Positions 12,430-22,551 of a stretch of DNA of 64,000 nt are shown here, piece after piece (the first letter of the stretch is position 1; each line of letters begins with the position of its first letter). The DNA lies in assembly GCA_030063045.1 (NCBI GenBank), contig JAQSEB010000104.1, positions 620,001 to 684,000 on the forward strand. The letters are read 5' to 3'. Position numbers and translations under genes: made by a program. The stretch comes from Pratylenchus scribneri (taxonomy: Eukaryota; Nematoda; Chromadorea; Rhabditida; Pratylenchidae). The notes beneath the pieces are model-generated. The model was given only the letters and a program-made list of their open reading frames with translations, was not told where the DNA came from and did not search any database.

Positions 12430-14014
12430 TTTAATTTAATTAATTAATTAAAATTGAATGAATTTCCCTAAAGCGTCAATCAACTTTTATATGCCCTTTT
12501 GGCCCAAATATTATTGATGTCTACTTTTTCTGTCAAAATTGAATGCACAAAAAGATGTTCAAATAAATTGAATGAACCCTTTTGGCCGATTATTCGTATA
12601 CCAAAAAATTGTTTATAACGGCGAAAACCAATTTGAAATTTGTTCATCTGCATTTTTGGTTCGTTTTTCGTTTCTATGTCAAAAAAGTGAAATGGGCTTA
12701 TTAAATAATAAAATGGCCTTAAAAATATTTCCGGATGAGAGAATTGTTTGATCCATCCATCCCATTAAAATATTAAATGTTTGCATAAATGTTTTAATGG
12801 GAATATAATTGAAAATTTTATTTATTGGGCCATTATCCACGTTGGATTGAAAAATTGAATAGAAATTTGACAAAAAAATTGTACTTTTATCTAGACAGAA
12901 AATATTTAAAAATAATTGAAAAAGTTCATTCAAATATATTCTCAATTTAATAAAAATTTATTTATTAGAAGTATAGTCTGCTTTGCTTGAGATTGAGAGT
13001 AGAAACTGTACTGCTGCTGAAGGATACCTTCTTTTGATTGAAGAGAATGATTGAAAATGTGTTCCCCTCACTCATTGGTCAGTTAATTTCCAACAAATGG
13101 AATAGGTATCGTACATTCTCTTTTCACATTTATAGCTGAATGCAATATCAGCAGCAGCAGGAGAGATTTGTATTCCCTTCACTTCTTTTTCTACCGTATC
13201 TTCATTCCCAAAGGTAAACTGATGAATCATAAAATAAGAAAAAGTGCTCATTTTAATTTAATGTCATATTTATTAAATTAATCAAATACACGGAATACAT
13301 TTGAATCAAATCAGATCGATGCATTTTGATGAGTTCTTTCTATCATAATTTATAAATATTTATATAAATTTCTTAATTTTTAAATTGATATTTAATAAAT
13401 ATAAAATCATTTTTAAAATATTACATCTTTTACTTTTGTATTTTTTCAATCAAACTTAAATTATATGAATTTAAATTCTCTAAATAAATGAATATACAAT
13501 ATATATTATAATATTAATAAATATACAATAATTATTTATTAATATACAATATATATTATAAGATTAATTAATATACAATATAAATTATAATATTAATATA
13601 TTAATTAATATACAATTTACAATATATATTATAATATTAATTAATATACAATATTAATTATAATATTAATATATTAATTATAATATACAATATTTATTAT
13701 AATATTAATTAAATACAATATATTTATAATATTAATATATTAATTAATATACAATTTACAATATATATTATAATATTAATTAATATACAATATTAATTAT
13801 AATATTAATATATTAATTATAATATACAATATTTATTATAATATTAATTAAATACAATATATTTATAATATTAATATATTAATTAATATACAATTTACGA
13901 TATATATAATAATATTAATTAATATACAATATTAATTATAATATTAATATATTAATTATAATATACAATATTTATTATAATATTAATTAGTATACAATAT
14001 ATATTATTATTTTG
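12430..14014. other. Intergenic; A/T tandem repeat; one unassigned ORF
   Basis: No family-supported gene. A minus-strand open frame at 12679-12945 (88 codons, hydrophobic) has no recognised motif or splice continuation. The segment 12970-13210 is less AT-biased and has CTGCTG/CAGCAG tracts. The right third is the A/T-only tandem repeat listed separately. Confidence 0.5.
13490..14005. repeat. A/T-rich tandem repeat, ~140-bp unit
   Basis: Long run of ATATACAATATATTATAATATTAATTAAT-like text. The landmark ACAATTTAC recurs ending at 13620, 13759 and about 13898, giving a period of 139-140 bp with three near-identical units and degenerate shorter units on the left. Within each unit the word AATATTAAT is itself repeated, so the unit probably grew from a shorter A/T microsatellite. 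It abuts the 3' end of the Srt-type receptor gene. Confidence 0.85.
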
Positions 14015-15352
14015 TCAATGTCTACTTGAACTGATTCGTCTATTTGCTCGTACAAAATTGCGGACTCTTTCTTCACCCAGTGAACTTGTTGATCGTTTTA
14101 TTTCGGTTATATTTAGTCGATGATGAGTTTGAATGTGTGCCATTGTCTGTATTTTATTCTTATTCTGCTGTTTTTTATGCCAAAATATTTTTGCCAATAA
14201 TTGTTTTGTGTCATTTCGAATTGTTTTATTCAATGTCAAATAAATGACCGGCGGAATACCTTCAAATAATAACAATTTATAAATTAATTTAATTGTATAT
14301 ATTTGCCATGAATGTGAAGCCAAGAAAAATGCGTCAAATAATCCAACCACCAAAGATCAATATTGAAATTTTGCATTGAAACGAACAAAGTGCAATTTAA
14401 CATATTTAGAAGGGAAATGAGGAAAATTTGCAAAGTTATCTAAAAAGTGAGAATATATTAAATTCAAAAATAACTTTTTTTCACAATTTTTTCTGTGGCA
14501 CTTAAATGATTATTGTTTGAATTTGAATATTGGAAATGAGTTTTATAGATCATTGCGAATGCAAATATTGAATATAAAAATGGGAGAAGAAATGCCACAG
14601 CAATGTTGTACACTTCAGCCATTATACTTGTATACTTAATATAATTAATTAATTGATATACTAAATTGGCAAAGAATTACCATTTCATGAGTTTGTTCCA
14701 AATATCCGTGGAATGGGTCAAAATACCATTGGAAATAGATGGCATTGAAGAGAATTGGCTTTACATAAATGAAACGATAAAGGCCAAAACATGAAGTTGA
14801 GGCCAACCAAAACCAAATTAATCGAGGTGAAAACATTTGTTCTGATAAATTTGGGGCAATCAATTCGAGACATCGATTCAATGCCAACAAAATGTCGGCA
14901 CAACTTTCCAACATCCAACCAACTTTATTGAAGGGACACGAATTTGCCAAAATAATTTAAAACTTACAAACTGCAAATTCGCCGGCAAAATAAATTAAAA
15001 TTGGATGGGAACAGAAAACGGCCCCTTCCAATGCCATAAATCCATGGAAAAAGCCAATAATCCAAAGAACACATAAATCAACGATGGCAATGAAAAAGAG
15101 GATTTGATAGCAGGGTTTACTCCTCATTTGCCGATAAATTGATGGCAAACAAATAAAGTAAAGTACCTTTAAACATTAAAATAAAATAAATTTGATTTTG
15201 GCGATTTTAACATAATAAATTGCACAAAGGACAATGACGGATAGGGCAGAGATTGAATGTTGCCTTTGGGCCAATGGAATTTGGTTGATGTCAATTTTGG
15301 AACAATTGTAGAGTTCTTCCCATTCAGAGTGACGGAAGAGGAATAGTTCCAT
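14015..15352 (-). CDS. Srt-class serpentine chemoreceptor (7TM GPCR)
   Basis: ATG at 15352. N-terminus MELFLFRHSEWEELYNCS, then IPLAQRQHSISALSVIVL, matching the Srt pattern of an acidic/aromatic head, a YNC motif and TM1. Following exons give FYFICLPSIYRQMRSKPCYQ-like text and LFFIAIVDLCVLWIIGFFHG (15150-15050). GWMLESCADILLALNRCLEL (about 14930-14870) has the family LNRC. IYFQWYFDPFHGYLEQTHE is near 14690. A later exon (14430-14310) has NCTLFVSMQNFNIDLWWL, and the last exon has IPPVIYLTLNKTIRND, a typical Srt ending, then a basic tail and a stop at 14015. The final intron (14260-14306) must use a GC donor: the frame CACATTCATG|GCAAAT joins GGTATTCC. Predicted role is chemosensory reception at neuronal cilia, known from the family and not shown here. 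Confidence 0.8.
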
Positions 15353-16437
15353 ATCTAAATGGATAAAATTGGGAATTTTTTGGGAAAATTAATTGATCAA
15401 ACAGCAATTTAAGAATTTAATTTTGCAGTCTTTTATTTGTCAAATGGAATTTTTGGTACAATTTTTAATATTTTTTAAAAACAAAAATCTGCCAAAAAAT
15501 TTGCCATAATTCTGACTGACAATGAATGACTTATGGAAGGCAAAATTTTCATTGCCAATTTTTACAACAAACACAAATTCTTTCCAATTCCATTGTTTTC
15601 TCACAGTGAAAAATGTCAAATTTTGAGATGACAAATAAAAAGATTAAAAATGAAAACACACGTACGAAAATTGGTCAATGGCATGCAAAATTTTATTTTT
15701 TTTTGGTCAAAATTATTTGAAATTTAAAATTGATGGCGTACAAAAAATGTATTCGTGATTTGTTTCGTACGTCACAAAATATATTTTTTAAAATATTAGA
15801 AAAAAATAGGTTTTCTTAAATTTTTAGATGTCTTGGAATTTTTTACAAAAATAAATTTAAAAAATATGCAGAGAAATATTGCTATTTAATAATTTATTAA
15901 TATTTACTTATTGATGTGATGGAATTGAAATATTAATTTGTTCTCATTTTATTTCCATTTATGTGAATTCCATTTTCGGAGAAATGCCGGCTGAATTTGC
16001 CGCTCAATTTATTGGAATTAAATAATAATTTAATATTCTTTGTGAACTTGCATTCCACTATCAATGAACGGTGAACATTTAATTGAATATTTAATTCAAA
16101 AATAATAGACGAAGGAATAAATTTGCCAAATTATCATTTAGGAATTAATCCTTAAAATAAAATTTTTTCCAATGAAATAAATTTATTCGCCGTCGACCAA
16201 ATAATAATTTAATAATAATATTTTGAGTTGCCGAATTTGGGAGATTCCGAAAATAATGTATATAAATTTGAACAATTTAATTCAATTTATTTTTAATAAA
16301 ATTTATTACCCGTTTGCTTCAATTAGTTTTATTAATTATTTATAGTTTTTGACAATTCTTTACAATGATTTATATAATATTTATTATTAATATTTATTAA
16401 AAAATGAGACAAAAAATTAAATATTATTCACAAATTT
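15353..16437. other. Intergenic, no gene seen
   Basis: AT-rich spacer between the Srt gene start and the 3' end of the next receptor gene. One 64-codon minus-strand frame (15440-15634) shows no receptor or other family motif. Probable promoter of the Srt gene on its left side. Confidence 0.5.
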
Positions 16438-19001
16438 TTAATCAGTTTCGGCCTTTCTGGTTGGCAAATTCACTGTTGGCATTGGTCTTGGATTATTCGG
16501 CGATCGAGTGAACATTGTCCTCTCATTCGGCAAAACTCGAAAATTTTTCATCATTGTATCATCTGCCATAGGGCGATTCAGCCAAAGTGTGAATAGCCGT
16601 TCACGGATTGTTCTAAATAAAATATGAATAAAATAATTAAAATTTGGAATATTTGCCTGTTCAGTGCCAAATATACTAATGGTTTGAATCCATTGTAGAA
16701 TATCCAAAACCAATTCACAAAAACAGTGAACACTAGGCCATCCGGACAATTCGGGTCGATCATTTGCCAAAACCAAATGGAACAGAGGGAAAATTCCACA
16801 ATAAATTGGACTTTTGCTTGGAATAGAAGTCGGCGTTCATGTTGAATTAATTGTTTTGTGCTTGTTCCCAATATTCGTTTGGATTTGTTCGAAATTGATG
16901 AACATTTTCGAATATCATTAACCTCAGTTACTGTATTGCTTACTTTTTGTCTCTGTAAATATATATAAAGGAGAAATATTTATTTTATGGTCAGTATTTT
17001 TTCCGTTATGCCATCCCCTCGAAATTTTTTTTATTTATAGACATTTTTAGGGTAATTTTCAACGCTTAACACGAATGTGAAATTTATTTTTCGTAAACAC
17101 ATTATTCATTTTACCTGAAATCTATTCAGTAAAATTACACAAAAGCAGCGATACTTTGGGAAGCGATATTTTGGGCTTCTTTAAGATTCATATTTAATTA
17201 TAGCAAAAATCTAAGTTCTAGACATAATTTAAGCCCCAATCCTAGTTTACTTATCAAATTAAAAATGGTCATACTTTTTATTTTTGAATTTTATGCGATT
17301 TTTTAATAATAAATTCCGAAGGTAACATAACGGAAAAGGGTACTTACTACTTACGTGTATTATCTGTGCCAGAATTGAAAAAAATTTAGATTCTTATTAA
17401 ATTACCCAAATTTGATTGTAAAACGATGAAAAAATATGATTTTGGTGATTTTAGGAGTTAGGACTGATCAATTTTGGGGGTAACTTAAAGGCAATTTGGG
17501 GGGGGGGGGGGTTCTGGCTGCAAATAATACTAGTACCCCGAAAAAATACTAATTGATCAAATGAAAAATACCAACTTGATGCAAAAGAATGCAAAAAATG
17601 GCCAAATAGACGAAGAATGTCAAAATAATATACGGCAATGGCAATGTTTCGGTTGTTTGTTCCACCCAGTCCCAAATTTGTCCATCTTCCTCCTCAAAAT
17701 CAACATAATCCCAGGAATAGAAACGAAAAGAAAGTGTGGAATGAGGGGTCAAATAGATGGCCATAAATGGGAATCCGTGAAGAAGTGAAATGACAATCAG
17801 CCAATTGAAAAATGAACGTTCTCGATTTTCTAGCATTTTCCTTGGCAAAAACACTAACATTCGATTTAGGGCCAAAACAAGGCAAAGTGGCCATGTGGCC
17901 AAGGAAAGGGAATTGGCAAGACCGCCGGCTACCTTTTAGAATAATTGGATTAAGTGTTAATTAATTATTTTGTTTACCTTTTCCAAATAAGTATTAAATG
18001 AATTATCGAAGATGGTGATTATTCCACCTGGAAATTATTTAATAAATAATAATATTATTTATTTTTAAGGCAATCTTTAGGAATTAAGGTCCCAAAATTT
18101 TTCAAAAAGAGCTTTCTGGGTTTCAAAACAGACATGTTGAATATGAACTTATCATCTATTTTACCATATTTTTGCCTATGGGCAACCGACTATTTTCCAG
18201 AAAAATTTTTAATTCCTACTTGTTTTCCAGAAAGTTTTAATCTGAAAGAATAAAATCCGCCTGTCTTCCGGAAAATTTTAACCGTAAAAATTAATTCCGT
18301 TTGTTTTCCGGAATGTTTTTTAATTCAATTCTTTCCGGAAAGTTTTTTAATTCAATTCTTTCCGGAAAGTTTTTTAATTCAATTCTTTCCGGAAAGTTTT
18401 TTAATTCAATTCTTTCCGGAAAGTTTTTAATTCAATTCTTTCCGGAAAGTTTTTTAATTCAATTCTTTCCGGAAAGTTTTTAATTCAATTCTTTCCGGAA
18501 AGTTTTTTAATTCAATACTTTCCGGAAAGTTTTTTAATTCAATTCTTTCCGGAAAGTTTTTAATTCAATTCTTTCCGGAAAGTTTTTAATTCAATTCTTT
18601 CCGGAAAGTTTTAATTAAAAATATGTGTCAAATTAGTAATAAACACACCCTAAAAATGCAGAAAGCAATTTATAAAAAAATTTTATCAGGATTAAATTCG
18701 TAAGAATGTCTATTTAAATTTACCATATGCATGAATGGCTAATTGAATGGAATCGGCAATTGAAATGAATAACATTATTCGATAGCAAAGATGCACCCGA
18801 AAATCTTTGTATGAAATGAACACCTTGAGAGCATAAAATTAATTTTAATTCGTTGAATTGAATTTATACAATGATGGTGGATATTTGAAGGAGGAGGAAA
18901 ATGATTGCCGACAAAAGATAAATTAATCCAATGATTAAACGTTCTTCGATGGTTGAATCCTTGCTGGTCCAATATTGGGCATTATCACCATCAACGGTCA
19001 T
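16438..19001 (-). CDS. Nematode chemoreceptor-like 7TM GPCR (paralogue A)
   Basis: ATG at 19001. Exon 1: MTVDGDNAQYWTSKDSTIEE then TM1 (IIGLIYLLSAIIFLLLQIS). Exon 2: FISYKDFRVHLCYRIM and TM2. After a ~0.7 kb intron holding a minisatellite come IITIFDNSFNTYLEK and ATWPLCLVLALNRMLVFLPR (TM3 with an LNR motif). LPLPYIILTFFVYLAIFCIL follows near 17620. After a ~0.6 kb intron come a cytoplasmic loop (SNTVTEVNDIRKCSSISNKS), RRLLFQAKVQFIVEFSLCSI (TM6), VFVNWFWIFYNGFKPLVYLA (TM7) and a 50-residue tail. The last intron (16613-16656) is GC-AG. It aligns throughout with the plus-strand gene at 20514-22271. I do not assign it to a named class; an Srt/Srx-like chemoreceptor superfamily is likely. Confidence 0.75.
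17498..17511 (+). repeat. Poly-G run (14 G) in a receptor intron
   Basis: Uninterrupted G run inside the ~0.6 kb intron of the minus-strand receptor gene, so it reads as poly-C in the transcript. It is the second such run in the window. Confidence 0.95.
18195..18615. repeat. 27-bp minisatellite array 2, with decayed copies at its left edge
   Basis: Same unit and orientation as array 1. The core from about 18296 to 18612 has about 12 copies, mixing 27-bp and 26-bp units, which breaks the open frame. Before it (18195-18295) lie three or four diverged units that keep TTCCGGAA or TTTCCAGAAA, suggesting an older array edge. It sits in an intron of the paralogue-A receptor gene, between the TM2 exon and the IITIFDNSF exon. 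Confidence 0.92.
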
Positions 19002-20513
19002 ATTTTAATTGGCAATAAAATGCATTTATAAATTATTAATGAGGTCAAATATTGAATGAATTCTGATTGAATGAATATAGTTAATTTGGAGAAAAAGTTG
19101 GATATTCATAGTTGGTGGGAACTTTTTTTTATCAAAATTTGCGAATAAATGTTTGAATGGTTTTTCCATGAAATTAGTATTCTCCTAAAAAGGAAATAAA
19201 TTTCATAGAATTTATGGGAAAAAGTACTAAATGGGGTCATGGAATAATTTTGGGGTCTAAAAAATCTGCCCTGGGATAACCAATAAATTCCGAATAAAAA
19301 TTATTATATTTTAAATATTTTTTAAATAGATTTTAAAAATATTCCGTTTCCTTGTTATTATAACAAAAATTAAATGTCTCAATTGTAAACAGAAAATTGT
19401 CAATCTTTGCTTTTTCTAAAATACATTGTCAAATTCGCTATTTTTTCTGTGAATTAGTTGACCAAAAAGGAATAAAAAGTAATTTACAAAATGAAAAAAT
19501 ACATTGGATTGCGTGATAAAAATGATAAATATGAAAAAAAATTAATTTAGGCCATATTTTGTACTCTATTCTCTCGTTGATTGTTTTACTGAATTTATTT
19601 ATAGATTTTTTTGGATAGATGAAAATATAAAATAAATATTTCATTTGTTGTGTTGGACTTGGCCAATATCCAATTTGTGAATGAATTGAATAAATTGGTG
19701 GAAAATTTTGGGCGTTCTGATCATTTTGTGTTCTCCCACACCCTAAAATTGATGCCAAAATTTCACTGCAATTTTTTTTAAACTTTTCCTACTTCCTGAT
19801 GCCAAATTCTATTTCAATTTTAACCCACCCAAATTCCCATTAATTATTGTGCTTTAATGTGAAAATAATTAAAAATATTTAAACTTTTCCCTCAAAATTA
19901 AAAAGATATTGACAAAAATGCCCTCTCTCCTCATCCTCATAAAATACTGTATTTTAGGATTCAATTTCCCAAATTTTGTATTTTATTCCATTTTATTTAA
20001 ATGTGCGAAATTTTTTATTCAAAATTCCCAGAGGAAAATGAACTTGAAAGAAACTTTTTACGTAGCAATTCGAAGAAATATGGACATTATTAAATTTAAT
20101 TAATTGGCCGGGTACATTATTACCTAATAAGTAAAAGTATCGATAATTTGAGGGCATTATGAAATGTGAACTTATTTAAATTGTTTAATTTACTGTCGAT
20201 TTTGCCGGAGGCAATAATAATTCAATGAAAATATTCCTTTATTTTTAATATGATTTAAAAGTGTCAAATTCATTCATTTCTTTTGAATATGATTTCCAAA
20301 AATTTCCGGTGTAAATGAGATCTTCTCATGGGACAAAATTCCGTGAATCCGGTACACGTAAATCTCACAATTCCCATTCCATACATTTTAAATAGAGAAA
20401 AATACAATTTGAATAATTCAATTGACATTTGCCAAAGGAATGAAATAAGTATTTACCTAAATTAAAACTTAAATTTTATAGCTTAATTAATAATTATTTA
20501 AATTTATTCAAAA
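19002..20513. other. Intergenic between divergent receptor genes
   Basis: 1.5 kb AT-rich region separating the start codons of two paralogous receptors transcribed away from each other. It probably contains both promoters. Open frames at 19438-19758 and 19909-20103 have no motif support. Confidence 0.5.
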
Positions 20514-22271
20514 ATGTCATCAACAAATGTTTCTTCACCAATTAATATTGAATGGACTCCACAAAATGCCTCCTCCCAAGAGCGAATTATAATTGGTCTC
20601 ATCTATTTCTGTTCGGACATCATTTTTCTATTCCTTCAATTTTCCGTTTTAATAGTAAATTCAATTCAATTTAATAAATTTAATCTTATTTTTGTAGGTT
20701 TTTATCATTTACAAAGATTTACGAACGCATTTATGCTATAGAATTATGATTGTAATTTCAATTGCGGATATTATTCAATTAATTGTCCATTCATATGGTC
20801 CTTTTTAATTAAAATTAAATATTAAATTAATTAATTTAGGCGGATTAATCACAATTTTCAACAATTCATTCAATCAATATGTGGAAAAAGTATTTACAAA
20901 TATTTAATAATTTATTTAATTCCATTTTTTAGATTTTTGGGGGTCTTTTGAATTCAATGGCCATCACTTTATGGCCACTTGGTTTTGTGTTGGCCTTGAA
21001 TCGATTGTTGGTGTTTTTGCCAAGGAAAATGGGCGAAAATCGAGAACGTATTTTATTCAATTGGCTAATTACCATTTCACTCCTCCATGGAATTTCACTT
21101 TATCCATTTTATTTGACTGAATATTTCAAGTATTTCATGAATTCCCAAAATAAATTGTTTATTTTTTGTAGTTTTGGTTTCCGAAATTATTGTTGGACAT
21201 ATTTAGAAGGGAATACCAATTTTCGATGGATTGAGGATTTCAGTGAAACTCAGCCATTGCCATATTTATTTTTGACTTTCCTCATTTATTTATTCATTTT
21301 GGGAATAATGTTCAATCAGGCAAAAATAACACATTTATAAATGATCAAAAATATTCTTTTTTAGCGCCGAAAAATGAGTAAACAAATTGTCCAACAAAAA
21401 CAACAACAAATTCGTTCAAATTCCACAATAACATTTCCGGCCAATTCCCCTTCAAGCCAATTGGCCCCGCATGAACGCAGATTGCTTATTCAATCTTTGG
21501 CCCAATTTGTTGTGGAATTTTCCCTCTGTTCCATTTGGTTTTGGCAAACAATTAATCCAAATGCGGCAGAATGGGGCGGATTGGAATTTATTGTGTTCAT
21601 GAATTGGTATTGGATATTCTTCAATGGATTCAAGGCCATCATTTATATTGGCATCAATCGGTCAGTCAATATTATATTTTAAATGGATATATTTTTGCAT
21701 CAAAAGTAGTGTTTGACTTCTAATAAATCTGAAACCGGTTTTAGACCTTGCAAATTTTTTAATATTTTATAGATCCCAGACGTATCTTTTGACATATAAA
21801 TTTCTTAGTTTAAATCGAAACTCAACGAGTTAAACCATTTAAACCATATTTCCGATAGTTTTAACTTTTAAATACTTTAATTTTGGGCCAAAGCCCATTT
21901 TATATACCATTCGATGCGTCTAAATGTGATCTACAAATTATTATAAGATTTGTAGGTATAAAACAAGTTTCGGATTTATTAGTAGTCAAAAAACTTTTTT
22001 GATGCAAAAAAATATTTACTCTTTACAAATATATTTTTTTCATTTAAATGAGCCCCTTCATTTTGATTTTTAAAGGACAATTCGCCATCGGGTATTTTCA
22101 TTATGGCAATTGAAAATTGAGAAGGAATCAGCCTGGTGTTCATTGATGAAGCCAAAAACAGTGATTGGAGTGAGGAATGGATCATTTGTTGGGGCAATGG
22201 GCCAAAACACAAATATTCTAATGTCAAATATTCAACAAAATCAAACACCGAGGAACACTCATTCCCGTTGA
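20514..22271 (+). CDS. Nematode chemoreceptor-like 7TM GPCR (paralogue B)
   Basis: ATG at 20514. Same exon plan as paralogue A: ERIIIGLIYFCSDIIFLFLQ (TM1), FIIYKDLRTHLCYRIMI with TM2, LITIFNNSFNQYVEK, TLWPLGFVLALNRLLVFLPR, PLPYLFLTFLIYLFILGIMF, RRLLIQSLAQFVVEFSLCSI and IVFMNWYWIFFNGFKAIIYI. The reading frame reaches a stop at 21682 if read through, but conservation shows splicing from AATCG|GTCAGT at 21661 to an acceptor at 22075. This gives NRTIRHRVFSLW, matching NRTIRERLFTLW of paralogue A, and a stop at 22271. That last intron holds a foldback MITE. The intron at 21320-21364 is GC-AG. The 42-bp intron at 21130-21171 is in frame and stop-free, so it could be retained. Confidence 0.75.
21720..21982. 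mobile_element. Foldback MITE-like element, copy 1
   Basis: 263-bp element starting CTAATAAATCTGAAACCGG and ending in the near inverse TTTCGGATTTATTAG. The inner sequence is also roughly palindromic, so the whole element could fold into a hairpin. It has no coding capacity. A second copy with the same termini lies at 54571-54835. The possible target duplication is TA, but the termini make this ambiguous. It lies in the last intron of receptor paralogue B. Confidence 0.8.
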
Positions 22272-22551
22272 TATATATTTTAATTCATTGAATTGTAATT
22301 TTTGTACAAAAGTAAAGTATAATCTCTATTTTCAATCTTCCAAATTTGTCCTTTTACCTTCATATTCCTTTTTCCACATTGCCTTGACCCCGGTCCTCCG
22401 TCCTCCCCCAATTCCAATCCAATTCCAATCATTTATTATTTAATCGAAGAATTTGTAAAATAATATTCATTCCCCCAAACATTGCGCAGTTTTTTATCAA
22501 TTTAAATTAAATTAAATTTATTAATTCCTCAAATAAAATCCCCAATAAAAA

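Noticed and set aside
17395..17480. Text resembling an SL RNA gene (AATTACCCAAATTTGA, then ATCAATTTTGGGG)
   Set aside because: No GG-TTTAATTACCC start, no donor directly after the leader (TTTGATTGTAAAA), and the core is also the reverse complement of a common splice-donor context. Chance likeness is more probable; a search for real SL RNA copies would settle it.
21374..21682. Receptor B ending at the stop at 21682
   Set aside because: The last codons (SVNIIF) are intronic. Splicing to 22076 gives NRTIRHRVFSLW, matching paralogue A.
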